Assembly (NCBI RefSeq): GCF_023094165.1
Contig: NZ_JALMDK010000005.1
Location: 558,001 to 622,000, forward strand
Direction: 5' to 3'
Source of the DNA: Crossiella sp. S99.2
GTDB lineage: Bacteria; Actinomycetota; Actinomycetes; Mycobacteriales; Pseudonocardiaceae
Length of the DNA: 64,000 nt
Under the pieces are notes generated by a model. The model was given only the letters and a program-made list of their open reading frames with translations. It did not search any database and had not been told where the DNA came from. Below, in pieces: positions 17,351 to 25,647 of the stretch (within the stretch, counting starts at the first letter, position 1; the number at the start of each line of letters is the position of its first letter). The position numbers were made by a program, and so were the translations under genes.

Positions 17351-20119
17351 CTACGCGCTGACCGCCGTGTCCGGACTGTGCAACCCGGACGGCAGATCAG
17401 CCCGCCTGGTCACGTTCAGCTTCTTGTACACCCGGGTCAGATGCTGCTCCACCGTGCTGATCGTGATGCACAGCTTGCTCGCGATCTGCCGGTTGGTGTG
17501 CCCCTGCGCGGCCAGCGCCGCCACCCGCTGCTCGGCGTCGGACAGCGCGGTCACCTTGTCCGCGTCCACCTCCACCGGCGCGGGCGGGGCCTCGGCCTCG
17601 ACGCCTGCCTGACCCGGCACCAGTTCCTCGCACAACGGCGCCGCCTGGCATTCCCGCGCCAGGTGCCAGGCCCGGCGCAAGGTCATCCGCGCCTGGGTGG
17701 AGTCCACCTCGACCTGGGCCTGGCTCAACTCGCCCAGCGCCCTGGCCAGCTGCAACCGGTCGCCGCCCGCCCTGGACAGCTCGACGGCCTCGGTGAGCAG
17801 GGCCAGTCGCCGGTGCGGTTCGCTGATCGCGGCCAGCAGCCGCAGCGTGACGCCGCGGATCCGCGGCCGGTTGGTGCAGTCCATCGCGAGCTGCACTTCC
17901 AGCAACGCGCGCGCCTCGTGCTGCTTGCCCAGCCGGATCAGCACCTCGGCGGCGTCGCTGCGCCAGGGCACGAACGAGGGCCGGTCCATGCCCCATTCGG
18001 CCATCAGCTCCCCGCACAGCCGGAAGTCGCCCAGCGCCGCGTACAACCGGTCCGCGGCCAGGTGGCACCGGCCGCGCGCGGACAGATATTGCAGCCCGAA
18101 GGTCGATTCCAGCATGGCGTCCGGGGTGGGCAGGTTGAGCAGTTCCTCGGCCTCGGCCAGCTTGCCCAGCTCGGTCAGCGCCACGATCAGGCACCCCAGG
18201 GGACCCCCTACCGCGACCCCCCAGGTGTGCGGGGTGGTGTGCCGCAGCGCGGTGCGGGCGTGCTGTTCGGCGCCGGGCAGATCGCCCTGGCGCAGGGCCA
18301 GCGCGGCCCGCACGGAGGCGAACATGGCGTGCCAGCCCGGCGCGTTGCGCTCGGCCGACTCGGCCAGCAGCGCGTCCGCCCAGGGCAGCGCCCGGTCCAG
18401 CCGGTCGGCGAAGTAGAGCACCATCAGCGCGGAGACCAGCGCGTCGAAGGTCTTCTCGGACAGCCGGGAGCCCTGCAGCACCTGCTCGGCGTCCATGATC
18501 GCGGTCTCCTCCGGACCGACCGCGATCACCTTGCGCAGCGCCAGCCCGGTCTGCAGCCGCGGATCGCGCACCGCGCCGGACTCCGGGGCCAGTTCGGCCG
18601 CGGGCAGCTGGGACAGCAGCGGCGGGTGCATGCTGAACATCCACTCGCGGGTGATCGCCAGCTCCAGCGCGGTCTGCTTGTCGGTCTGCCCGACCGTCTC
18701 GCTGAGCTGGACCAACGCCTGCGCTGCTTCGGCGTTACGGCCGTGCAGCAGCAGGCAGCGCACCGAGGTCAGCGCGTCCCTGGTGTTCAGCGTGCCCTTG
18801 CGCAACGCCTCGGTCAGCTCGGCCAGGTGCCGGGCCACCACCGCCGGGTTCGCCCGCCGGGCCAGCCCGACCAGCATCATCCGGATGGTCGCCCTGGTCT
18901 GGTCGTCGGTGCTGCTGCGGTGGGCCAGCTCCAGGCACTCCACCGCGTACTCGACCCGGTCCTCGGTGAGCGCGTGCTCGCCCGCGGTCCACAGCACCTG
19001 CACCGCCCACTGCCCGCCGATCCGCCCGGCCGCCAGGAGGTGCTCGGCGATCGGCGGCGGCGGCGCGCCTTCCAGGTGCAGTCGTTCCGCGGCCCGCAGG
19101 TGCAGCTCGGCCCGGGAGTCCGGGGACACGTCGGCCAGCACCGCGGCGCCCACCGCGGGGTGGCGGAACCCGCCGCGCCGGGCCAGTCCGGCCTCGACCA
19201 GCGTGTCCACGCCCTGAGTCACTGCCTCAGGGGTCAGGTCCAGCAGCCCGCTCAGTGGCTCGGCCTCGGTGCTGCCCAGTACCGCGACGCCCTGCGCCAC
19301 CCGCAGCAGCAGCGGGTTGCCGCGGTGCAGGCAGGCCAGCACGGCCTGACCGAACGCCTCGCCGACGGACAGTCCGCCGTGCGCCGGCGCGGAATGCTGA
19401 TCTTCCACCAAAGCCCGTACCAGCAACGGATTCCCGCCGGTCAGCTCATGGCAGTCGGCGGCCAGGTGCGCCGCGCCCGCCAGTTGCTGCTCCAGCATCT
19501 CGGCCACTCCGCGCACCGACAGCGGGGTCAGCCGGATCCGCCGGAAGTGCGGTTGCCGCAACAGTTCCGTGCGGAAGGCCGGGTGCGCCGGGCTCGCCCC
19601 GGTCAGTTCGGTGAACAGCACCAGCACCCGGTGCGAGCGCAGCCTGCGGGCCAGGTCCACCAGCACCCGCACCGAGGCCACGTCCGCGTGGTCCACATCG
19701 TCGACGGTGAGCACCAGCACCGACTCCGCCGACAGCGCCAGCAGGGTGTCGGCCAGGTCGTGCGCGATCCGCGCCTGGACCCGCTCGGTCACCTCGTTGT
19801 CCGGTTCGGTGCGGGTCGCGGTGGCCTGGCCCTCGTCCAGCAGGGCCAGCACCCTGGCCAGGGTCTCCGGCGCCAGTGCCGCTCCCCGCAGCAACTGACG
19901 CAACACACCCAGTGGCATGTTCCGCTCCGCGCGCGTCCCGGTGGCGGTCAGCACGAGGGCGCCCGCCCCGCGTGCGTGCTCGCCGAAGACGTGCAGCAAC
20001 TCGGTTTTACCGCTGGCCACCGGTCCCGTGACCATCGCCACCCGGCCGTACGCCGCCGAGGCGTCGGCCAGTAATCGTCGCAGGAAGTCAAGCTGCCCGT
20101 CCCGCTCGGCCAAAGCCAT
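17351..20119 (-). CDS. LAL-family transcriptional regulator (ATPase plus LuxR helix-turn-helix; PikD-like)
   Basis: 922 residues, the typical size of large ATP-binding LuxR regulators of macrolide clusters. The N-terminus has a Walker A variant GPVASGKTELL (about 32-42) and Walker B LVLTVDDVDHAD; the middle is helical and repeat-rich; the C-terminal 65 residues are a LuxR HTH (LSDAEQRVAALAAQGHTNRQ..ISTVEQHLTRVYKKLNV). The family activates cluster transcription. Codon 16 is TTA (plus-strand 20072-20074), the rare leucine codon read by bldA tRNA, so translation may await developmental bldA expression. It is the only cluster-style activator next to the macrolide genes. A hairpin-bearing leader lies upstream. 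Confidence 0.93.
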   Translation of the reverse strand: MALAERDGQLDFLRRLLADASAAYGRVAMVTGPVASGKTELLHVFGEHARGAGALVLTATGTRAERNMPLGVLRQLLRGAALAPETLARVLALLDEGQATATRTEPDNEVTERVQARIAHDLADTLLALSAESVLVLTVDDVDHADVASVRVLVDLARRLRSHRVLVLFTELTGASPAHPAFRTELLRQPHFRRIRLTPLSVRGVAEMLEQQLAGAAHLAADCHELTGGNPLLVRALVEDQHSAPAHGGLSVGEAFGQAVLACLHRGNPLLLRVAQGVAVLGSTEAEPLSGLLDLTPEAVTQGVDTLVEAGLARRGGFRHPAVGAAVLADVSPDSRAELHLRAAERLHLEGAPPPPIAEHLLAAGRIGGQWAVQVLWTAGEHALTEDRVEYAVECLELAHRSSTDDQTRATIRMMLVGLARRANPAVVARHLAELTEALRKGTLNTRDALTSVRCLLLHGRNAEAAQALVQLSETVGQTDKQTALELAITREWMFSMHPPLLSQLPAAELAPESGAVRDPRLQTGLALRKVIAVGPEETAIMDAEQVLQGSRLSEKTFDALVSALMVLYFADRLDRALPWADALLAESAERNAPGWHAMFASVRAALALRQGDLPGAEQHARTALRHTTPHTWGVAVGGPLGCLIVALTELGKLAEAEELLNLPTPDAMLESTFGLQYLSARGRCHLAADRLYAALGDFRLCGELMAEWGMDRPSFVPWRSDAAEVLIRLGKQHEARALLEVQLAMDCTNRPRIRGVTLRLLAAISEPHRRLALLTEAVELSRAGGDRLQLARALGELSQAQVEVDSTQARMTLRRAWHLARECQAAPLCEELVPGQAGVEAEAPPAPVEVDADKVTALSDAEQRVAALAAQGHTNRQIASKLCITISTVEQHLTRVYKKLNVTRRADLPSGLHSPDTAVSA

Positions 20120-20341
20120 GCAGGATTCACCCCATCCCCAGTCCCCAGTGATAGCCCGTTTGGGTGACGGGCTAGTCAGCCGGTACGCGGGACGAGAGCT
20201 GCGCCACTCCGCCCACGACCGAAATTCACCATAACAGGCAGTTTCTGCCAGGTTCGACCTTAAGCCCGTGACGTGAATCCCACGCTAAGTCGGCATCGAA
20301 TATTCGGTACGTCAGGGCCACGTCAAGTGTGTCGGCGGCTG
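20120..20341 (-). promoter_or_regulatory. Leader and promoter region of the LAL regulator
   Basis: This 222-bp gap separates the GH5-like gene from the LAL gene on the same strand. It holds a perfect hairpin TAGCCCGT-ttgggtg-ACGGGCTA (20152-20174), 33 bp upstream of the regulator ATG, either an operator or a leader stem. A GGCAG-ttt-CTGCC mini-hairpin (20238-20250) is weak. The AT-richer stretch near 20275-20310 could hold the promoter; I cannot place -10/-35 with confidence. Confidence 0.4.
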
Positions 20342-22216
20342 TCAGCTCGGCTGTGCGAAAACCCGGCAGAGCAGGGCGTCCGGGGTCCGCGCCGAACCCA
20401 CCCGGCCGGTCCAGGCCACCCCGGCCAGGTGCTCGTCGTCGGCGCACTGCCCCTTGTGCCGCCCGTGCGCGAACTCCCCGCCGCCCGTACTGGCCCGGTT
20501 GTCGCCCCGATCGAACCAGACCGTCCGGTCCGACCCGCCCAGCGCGCGTCCGGCCGGCGCGCACAGCAGCGCGGAGACCGCCGCGCCGCGCACGCTGTAG
20601 CCGATCGCCAGCTGCTGCGGCGGGCACTGGAACTTGGTGTAGCCACCTGCCCAGTCCGCGGTCACGAACCGTTCGTCGGTGACCACCTGGTGCGTGTCCG
20701 GTGTCGGCAGGACGCCGCCGGTGTCGGTGCACAGGCCGCGGTTGCCGGTGTGGCTCAGCCCGATCAGCCGCTGCCCGTCCGGGCACACCGCCTTGCGCGC
20801 GCCCGAATCCCAGTCCGGCAGCCCGCGCATACGCGCCGACTGCACCAGGTCGCCGTGGTCGATGGCCAGCTGCCGCCATTGCGGCGCAACGGGAACCGGC
20901 CCGGTCTTGCCCGCCGCGGCGATCAGCCGCCGCCACGCGGGGGCCCGCCAGTCGTCGCCGTCGTCGAGGAACATCCGCCGCCCGGAGGCGTCCCAGTGCG
21001 CGAGGGCCCAGCCGTTGCCGCGCCGGTTCTCATGCCAGCCGACCAGCGGCCAGTAGGCGAAGTCCGCGTCTGCCTTGATCATCTCGTCTACGAAGTTCTC
21101 GAACCAGGCCCGTGGTTTGGCCCCGTTCTCCTCGCGTCCGCCCACGCCGAACTCGCTGATCCACACCGGCGCGGTGAAGTGCTGTCCCTGCTCGGTGACG
21201 AAGAATGCCTGCCGCCGCAGCACCTCGGCGAGTTCGGCCCGGCTCAGATCCTGGTACCTCGGGTCGCTGGTCTCGCCGATCCCGGTGGCGCCACTGTGAT
21301 TCGGCCCGGTGTAGCCGTAGAAGTGCGCCGCGTACACCAACTTCCCGGACCGCACCAGGGTGTTGGACAGCAGCCGCATGGGTTCCAGCGTCGGCCGCCC
21401 GTGCGGGAACCCGTTGACCGGGATGCCGAACCAGTTGATCCCCTCGATCACGATCAGCAGATCCGGGTTGGCCTCGCTGAGGATCCGGTCCCCGGCCCGC
21501 TGCGCCGCGGCGTGCCAGTCCCGCGGATCGCCCAGTCCCCAGTTCGGATCGTCGAGGATGTTGCGCCGCACCTCGTTGTAGAGGTCCGCGCCCACCACCC
21601 GGGAGTTGGACCGGTAGCGGCGCGCCATGAACAGCCAGTCCTCCTCCCACTGCTGCGCCGTCTGCGCGGTGTTCCAGCGCTCGTTGCCGTCCACGCCGCA
21701 GCACCAGCGGGCGGTCGCGGTGTGATTGTTGAGGAACACGGCGAACTTCGCCGTGGTCAGCGCGGTCACCACTGCGTCATAGATCTGCAATGGGGTCTTC
21801 CCGCGCAACTCAGGGTTGGCCGCCACCGCCCGGTCGGGCACCGGCGCGCTCTCCCGGATCATCTGATTGGCGAAGGGCAGCCGGATGCTGTTGAGCCCCA
21901 ACGCCTGGAAGCTGCCGATCAGCTCGGCCAGCGGCGCCCGGTCCAGCCCGAGCGGGATGCCCGAACTCATCTCACCGGCGTGGTGATTGGCCGGATCGTT
22001 GATGTCCCCGCTGCCGTTCCAGGTGCCGCTGGCGCCGTGCCAGTTCCCGGACCGCAGCCGGAAGCGGTTTCCGTCGGCGTCCACGATGTAGCGTCCGCGG
22101 GTGCTCAACGGCCCGCGCCACTCCTCGGCAACCGGTTTCCCGGCCGCTGGAACTGTCAGCAGCGAGGCCAGAACTGCCGCCACCACAAGTGCCGAACTGG
22201 GCAGATGCCACTTCAT
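20342..22216 (-). CDS. Secreted GH5-type glycoside hydrolase (endoglucanase-like) with extra C-terminal domain
   Basis: 624 residues. Signal peptide MKWHLPSSALVVAAVLASLL..AAG at the start. The catalytic TIM-barrel pattern of clan GH-A is visible: IRLPF early in the barrel, the acid/base in LYNEVR (Glu215), AAHFYGY, and the nucleophile in WISEFG (Glu355). Substrate is probably a beta-glucan or related polysaccharide. After about residue 440 a cysteine-containing region of some 180 residues follows, perhaps a binding or accessory domain; I do not recognise it. The start at 22216 is chosen because it opens the signal peptide; longer frames add basic residues without sense. It is not an obvious part of either biosynthetic cluster. 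Confidence 0.87.
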   Translation of the reverse strand: MKWHLPSSALVVAAVLASLLTVPAAGKPVAEEWRGPLSTRGRYIVDADGNRFRLRSGNWHGASGTWNGSGDINDPANHHAGEMSSGIPLGLDRAPLAELIGSFQALGLNSIRLPFANQMIRESAPVPDRAVAANPELRGKTPLQIYDAVVTALTTAKFAVFLNNHTATARWCCGVDGNERWNTAQTAQQWEEDWLFMARRYRSNSRVVGADLYNEVRRNILDDPNWGLGDPRDWHAAAQRAGDRILSEANPDLLIVIEGINWFGIPVNGFPHGRPTLEPMRLLSNTLVRSGKLVYAAHFYGYTGPNHSGATGIGETSDPRYQDLSRAELAEVLRRQAFFVTEQGQHFTAPVWISEFGVGGREENGAKPRAWFENFVDEMIKADADFAYWPLVGWHENRRGNGWALAHWDASGRRMFLDDGDDWRAPAWRRLIAAAGKTGPVPVAPQWRQLAIDHGDLVQSARMRGLPDWDSGARKAVCPDGQRLIGLSHTGNRGLCTDTGGVLPTPDTHQVVTDERFVTADWAGGYTKFQCPPQQLAIGYSVRGAAVSALLCAPAGRALGGSDRTVWFDRGDNRASTGGGEFAHGRHKGQCADDEHLAGVAWTGRVGSARTPDALLCRVFAQPS

Positions 22217-22274
22217 ACGGTCATGGTGGCGATGCACACAGTGGCCGCGGAACCGACGAACGGTGGCCAGGTGT

Positions 22275-22856
22275 ATGAATGAGTCTGGGGTGGGGACCCG
22301 CGCGAACGAGGGACTTGTGGTGATCTTCTGGGACCGGGTCGACAGCACGATCATCGGATACTGCGGGGCTGACCAGGTTGAATGGCTACGCCAGCGGCTG
22401 ACCGAGTTCGCCGCCCTGATCGACTGGCGGACCGCCCAGTACACCACCGACTACCCCCTCGGCGCCGAACTCGGACTGCCCCTGCCCGCCGGCCCCAGCG
22501 GTGAGCCCGCCCTGGAGTTCCTGCTCCGGATGAACCTGGACGAGGACCTGCCCGAGGAAGCCAGACTGCTGTGGGAGCCCGATTTCCTGGCCTGGCTGCG
22601 CGAGGGCGTCGACCACGCCGTGCGGGTGCTGCCCGCCGACGGCTCGCCGATCGTGCTGCACGACAACCCGGAGACGTTGCGGCACTGGAACGCCGTGCTG
22701 TTCAACCTCCGGGTGGCCTACGCGGTGACCTGGGTCCCCGAGGTCCTGCTGCACGACGAACTGCCCGAGCCACCCGCCGACCTGCGCCCCCGCTACGACC
22801 ACGCCCGCTGGCTCTGGGAAGCCGTGCACAGCCTCGCCAACTTCGCCGACGCCTAA
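22275..22856 (+). CDS. Uncharacterised protein
   Basis: 193 residues from ATG 22275 (GGCCAGG just upstream); a GTG at 22317 is a possible shorter start. The protein is acidic and tryptophan-rich (IFWDRVDST, LRHWNAVLFNLRVAYAVTWVP, ARWLWEAVHSLANFADA), probably all-alpha and cytoplasmic, with no signal peptide or membrane span. I recognise no family. It is divergent from the GH5-like gene and convergent with the TetR gene, with a 22-bp tandem repeat directly after its stop. Confidence 0.7.
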   Translation: MNESGVGTRANEGLVVIFWDRVDSTIIGYCGADQVEWLRQRLTEFAALIDWRTAQYTTDYPLGAELGLPLPAGPSGEPALEFLLRMNLDEDLPEEARLLWEPDFLAWLREGVDHAVRVLPADGSPIVLHDNPETLRHWNAVLFNLRVAYAVTWVPEVLLHDELPEPPADLRPRYDHARWLWEAVHSLANFADA

Positions 22857-22862
22857 CCCGAG

Positions 22863-22950
22863 TGTTGGCCGTTCTCGTACACCGAGTTGGCCAAACTCGT
22901 ACGCCACGTTGGCCCAAGTGGTACGCCGGGTTGGCCCAAGTCGTACGCGG
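22863..22950. repeat. Four-copy 22-bp tandem repeat (TTGGCC-N-GTACGCC family)
   Basis: TTGGCC begins at 22865, 22887, 22909 and 22931, an exact 22-bp period; each unit continues with a CTCGTAC/GTCGTAC block. The array fills the gap between the convergent genes ending at 22856 and 22965. Copies 3 and 4 are closest to consensus and match the units in the nested repeat at 9812-9874. TTGGCC(C)AA is itself palindromic. There are no spacers of unrelated sequence, so it is not CRISPR. Confidence 0.88.
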
Positions 22951-22964
22951 TCAGTCCCGGCAGG

Positions 22965-23540
22965 TCAGCGGTAGGAGTTGATCAGCCGCTGCATGTGCCG
23001 ACCGGCCGTCTCCAGTGGCTGCACATCCTGTTTCACCTGCGCTGACACCTCGGCCCCGCTCAACGCGTGCAGCACCGTGCCCGCCAGCTCGCGCGCGAGT
23101 CCCTCCGCGAACCCGTTCGACTTCAGCTTCTCGAAAATGATGCTTTCCCAATGGGCGAAGGTCTCGACACAGGCCTGCTGGATCTCCGGTATTTGCCCGG
23201 CGGTCTCCAGTGCGGTCGCGGTGACCGGGCAGCCCTCGGCCCAGCCGGTGTCCCGCAGGTAGACGCCGGTCTCCGCGGCCGCCTGGTAGACCGCCTCACC
23301 CGGATCCGGGTGCTTGGCCAGGATCGCGGTCAGCATCTCGGCGAACTCGGCGTCCGCGTGCCGGATCGCGGCCACCGCCAGTTCCTGCTTCCCGCCGGGG
23401 AAGAAGTGGTACACCGAGCCCAGCGTCGCACTCGCCTCGGTGGCGATCTGCTTGATGCCGGTGGCCGCGTAGCCCTGCCGCTGCATCAGCTTGGACGTGG
23501 TGTGCACGATCCGGTCCCGGGTGCCCAGTGCCTCAGTCAC
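22965..23540 (-). CDS. TetR/AcrR-family transcriptional repressor
   Basis: 191 residues. N-terminal HTH: RDRIVHTTSKLMQRQGYAAT..IKQIATEASATLGSVYHFFPGG, a typical TetR start. The C-terminal part (CPVTATALETAG, HWESIIFEKL) resembles the LmrA/YxaF-like subgroup. GTG start at 23540. It is divergent from the imine-reductase-like gene, and two near-identical operators lie in the 90 bp between them, so it most likely represses both itself and that gene. The ligand is unknown; the IRED substrate or product would be a natural candidate. Confidence 0.92.
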   Translation of the reverse strand: MTEALGTRDRIVHTTSKLMQRQGYAATGIKQIATEASATLGSVYHFFPGGKQELAVAAIRHADAEFAEMLTAILAKHPDPGEAVYQAAAETGVYLRDTGWAEGCPVTATALETAGQIPEIQQACVETFAHWESIIFEKLKSNGFAEGLARELAGTVLHALSGAEVSAQVKQDVQPLETAGRHMQRLINSYR

Positions 23541-23551
23541 CAGCCCAGCTT

Positions 23552-23616
23552 ACTAAGTAGAGCGTTCGTTCTAGTCTGTGCTACGGTCGCGTCACTAAGT
23601 AGAACGTTCGTTTTAG
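23552..23616. promoter_or_regulatory. Two direct copies of a TetR operator
   Basis: The 23-bp sequence ACTAAGTAGA(A/G)CGTTCGTT(C/T)TAG occurs at 23552-23574 and 23594-23616. Each copy contains a dyad of TAGAACG and CGTTCTA arms around a TT centre (23558-23573 and 23600-23615). The copies are exactly 42 bp apart, four helical turns, so bound dimers would sit on the same face. The second copy ends 14 bp before the IRED-like GTG start. The arrangement is strong evidence for the binding site of the adjacent TetR protein. Confidence 0.85.
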
Positions 23617-23630
23617 AGAGGGGTACACCT

Positions 23631-24500
23631 GTGGGGAAGGCAGTGACGATCATCGGACTCGGGCCGATGGGGCAGGCGATGGCCGCGACCTACCTGGACC
23701 GCGGCTACCAGGTGACCGTCTGGAACCGCACCGCGAGCAAGGCGGACGCGCTGGTGGCCAAGGGCGCGGTGCGCGCGGAGACGGTGGCCGAGGCACTGGG
23801 CGCCGGCGGGCCGATCATCCTCATCCTCACCGACGTCGAGATCATGTACACGATCCTGGAGCCCGCGGTCGCCGCGCTCAAGGGACGCACCCTGGTCAAC
23901 CTCAGCTCGGACACCCCGGCGCGCTCGCGTACGGCGGCCGAGTGGGCCATCGGCCACGGCGCGGACTACCTCAGCGGCGGCGTGCAGGTCCCGCCCACCA
24001 TGATCGGCTCCCCGGAGTCGGGCACCTATTACAGCGGCCCACGCGCGGTCTTCGAGACGCACCGGGAAACCCTGGAGGTCATCACCAGTGCTGACCACCG
24101 GGGCGAGGACCAGGGTCTGGCCGCGCTGTACTACCAGCTCGGCATGACCATCTTCTGGACGAACAACCTCGCCTACCTCCAGGCATTGGCGATGGCCGAG
24201 GCCAACGGCATCAGCGCGGCGGAGTTCCTGCCCTACGCGCAGCGGTCCGTCGCGATCGCGACCATGTTCATGCCGGAGACCGCCGAGGAGGTCGACACCA
24301 GCACGTACCCGGGCGAGTTCGCCAACATGCTGATGAACTCGGCCAGCACCGACCACGTGCTGCACACCGCGGCCGAGTCCGGAGTGGACACCACGCTGCC
24401 GGCCGCGGTGGCGGACGTCTTCCGCCGGACGGTGGCGGCGGGCCACGGCAAGGTGGGCTTCTCCAGCACCTTCGAGGTGCTACGCAAGCCGCGCGCCTAG
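23631..24500 (+). CDS. NAD(P)H-dependent imine reductase-like / beta-hydroxyacid dehydrogenase family protein
   Basis: 289 residues, the usual imine-reductase length. Rossmann motif VTIIGLGPMGQAMA at the N-terminus, then VWNRTASKADAL as cofactor-phosphate loop (Arg and Thr after the second strand suggest NADPH). GGVQVPPTMIGSPESGTYYSG is typical of IREDs, and the C-terminal helices fit the domain-swapped dimer of the family. GTG 23631 is chosen because AGAGAGGGG precedes it and the Rossmann fold starts here; the open frame extends further upstream but across the operators and the TetR gene. A natural substrate cannot be read from sequence. A strong hairpin follows the gene. Confidence 0.88.
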   Translation: MGKAVTIIGLGPMGQAMAATYLDRGYQVTVWNRTASKADALVAKGAVRAETVAEALGAGGPIILILTDVEIMYTILEPAVAALKGRTLVNLSSDTPARSRTAAEWAIGHGADYLSGGVQVPPTMIGSPESGTYYSGPRAVFETHRETLEVITSADHRGEDQGLAALYYQLGMTIFWTNNLAYLQALAMAEANGISAAEFLPYAQRSVAIATMFMPETAEEVDTSTYPGEFANMLMNSASTDHVLHTAAESGVDTTLPAAVADVFRRTVAAGHGKVGFSSTFEVLRKPRA

Positions 24501-24539
24501 TCGTACCGGGGGCTGCCCGGCGTACGCCTGGCAGATGAC

Positions 24540-24569
24540 GCCCGAATCCACCTCGCTGTGGACTCGGGC
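24540..24569 (+). terminator. Hairpin terminator after the imine-reductase-like gene
   Basis: A 12-bp stem (24540-24551 with 24558-24569, one G-T type mismatch) around a six-base loop, 40 bp after the stop. Flanking CGTACGCC and GGCGTACC can extend the structure. Confidence 0.7.
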
Positions 24570-24628
24570 GTACCCCCGGGCTGCCTAGCGTTGGCCGCGA
24601 CGACAAGCGGAACGACTAGGGAGTGCAC

Positions 24629-24847
24629 ATGCGCATCACGCTAGAGGTCTTCGGATGGATCGCCCTGGTCAATGGGGTGGGTTCGCTGCTGAACCGGATG
24701 ATGAACGGCCAGGACTGGGGCTTCCTGATGCGCCCGCTGGCCGAGTACCAGCCCGGTGCCGCCATCGCGTGCGCGGTCGCCGGGGTGGCCCTGCTGGCCA
24801 TCAGTTTTTCGATGAAGGGCGCGGAAAAGGAACGCGCACGCGGTTAG
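24629..24847 (+). CDS. Small two-helix membrane protein of unknown function
   Basis: 72 residues. Two hydrophobic helices (ITLEVFGWIALVNGVGSLL and AAIACAVAGVALLAISFSM) separated by a polar loop, ending in a basic tail (KGAEKERARG) that should lie in the cytoplasm. The ATG at 24629 follows AGGGAG at five bases; a GTG at 24623 is in the same frame. No family recognised. Monocistronic, behind the terminator of the preceding gene. Confidence 0.7.
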   Translation: MRITLEVFGWIALVNGVGSLLNRMMNGQDWGFLMRPLAEYQPGAAIACAVAGVALLAISFSMKGAEKERARG

Positions 24848-24975
24848 TCGGCGGCGCTGAATTTCTTTCTCCTGAGTGGAGACGCCCATCAGTGACCTCG
24901 ACCGTGACTGGGCTGTGTGCGAACCCGCCTGCATTGTTCGGCAAACCCGGATTCGCCAGTCCCACGATCACCTGA

Positions 24976-25647
24976 CTAAGGCAGTAAACCCGCCGCGCGG
25001 GCCGCGAGCACGGCCTCGGCCCGATCGCTCACTTTGAGCTTGCCGAACAGCCGCTGCAAATAGGTCTTCACCGTCGGCTCGGTCACCGAAAGCCGCTGTG
25101 CGATTTCCGGCGTCCGATTCCCGGTGGCGACCAGCCGCAGCACCTGCAGCTCCCGCGCGGACAGCCGCGGCGTGCCCCCGCCGTCCTGGACCCGCGCCAC
25201 CAGCTGGGGCAGCAGATCGGCGGAGATCGGCGTGCCACCCGTGCACGCGCCGCGCACCGCGCTGACCAGGTACTCGCTGCTGGAGGACTTCAGGATGAAC
25301 CCCCGCGCCCCCGCTTCCAGGGCTCTGACCACCTGGTTACGCGCATTGGAGAAGACCAGCAGTGGCACGTCCGGCAGGGTCCGCGCCGCCCGCCGGATGA
25401 CCTCGACCCCATCCCCACCCGGCCCCTCGGCCGCCACCTCGACCAGCAACACATCCGGCGCCTCGGCAGTCAGCCCGCCCAGGGCCTGCTCCCAGCCATC
25501 GGCCCAGCCGACCAGGTCGATATCCGCCTGATTCCGGAACACCGCGCGCAATCCCTCGGCCACGATCGGCTGCGGATCCACGAGGAAGACCCGGAACTCC
25601 GGAGAATGGGTATTCGGCGCTTGGCTGGCCGCTAAGGTGCTGTTCAT
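24976..25647 (-). CDS. Atypical NarL/LuxR-type response regulator lacking the phospho-acceptor Asp
   Basis: 223 residues: receiver domain (about 18-135) and C-terminal LuxR HTH (about 160-220; LSARELQVLRLVATGNRTPE..VTEPTVKTYLQRLFGKLKV). In the receiver the phospho-acceptor position reads VLLVE (Glu70 in place of Asp) and the first-loop acid pair is VDPQP, with only one Asp (Asp24); Lys120 (GFILK) is kept. The loop after Glu70 is also longer than normal. It therefore probably works without phosphorylation, as do other aspartate-less receivers, and a glutamate may mimic the active state. No histidine kinase gene is adjacent. It lies between the macrolide and NRPS clusters and could control either, or neither. 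Confidence 0.9.
   Translation of the reverse strand: MNSTLAASQAPNTHSPEFRVFLVDPQPIVAEGLRAVFRNQADIDLVGWADGWEQALGGLTAEAPDVLLVEVAAEGPGGDGVEVIRRAARTLPDVPLLVFSNARNQVVRALEAGARGFILKSSSSEYLVSAVRGACTGGTPISADLLPQLVARVQDGGGTPRLSARELQVLRLVATGNRTPEIAQRLSVTEPTVKTYLQRLFGKLKVSDRAEAVLAARAAGLLP

Noticed and set aside
17219..20074. 951-codon plus-strand frame across the LAL regulator
   Set aside because: It is Gln/Arg-rich low-complexity sequence; the minus strand has Walker motifs and a LuxR HTH.
22863..22950. CRISPR array
   Set aside because: Repeat units are contiguous with no unique spacers, and no cas genes are present.
23067..23630. N-terminal extension of the imine-reductase-like protein
   Set aside because: The open frame crosses the TetR gene on the other strand and both operators; family length and ribosome site support GTG 23631.
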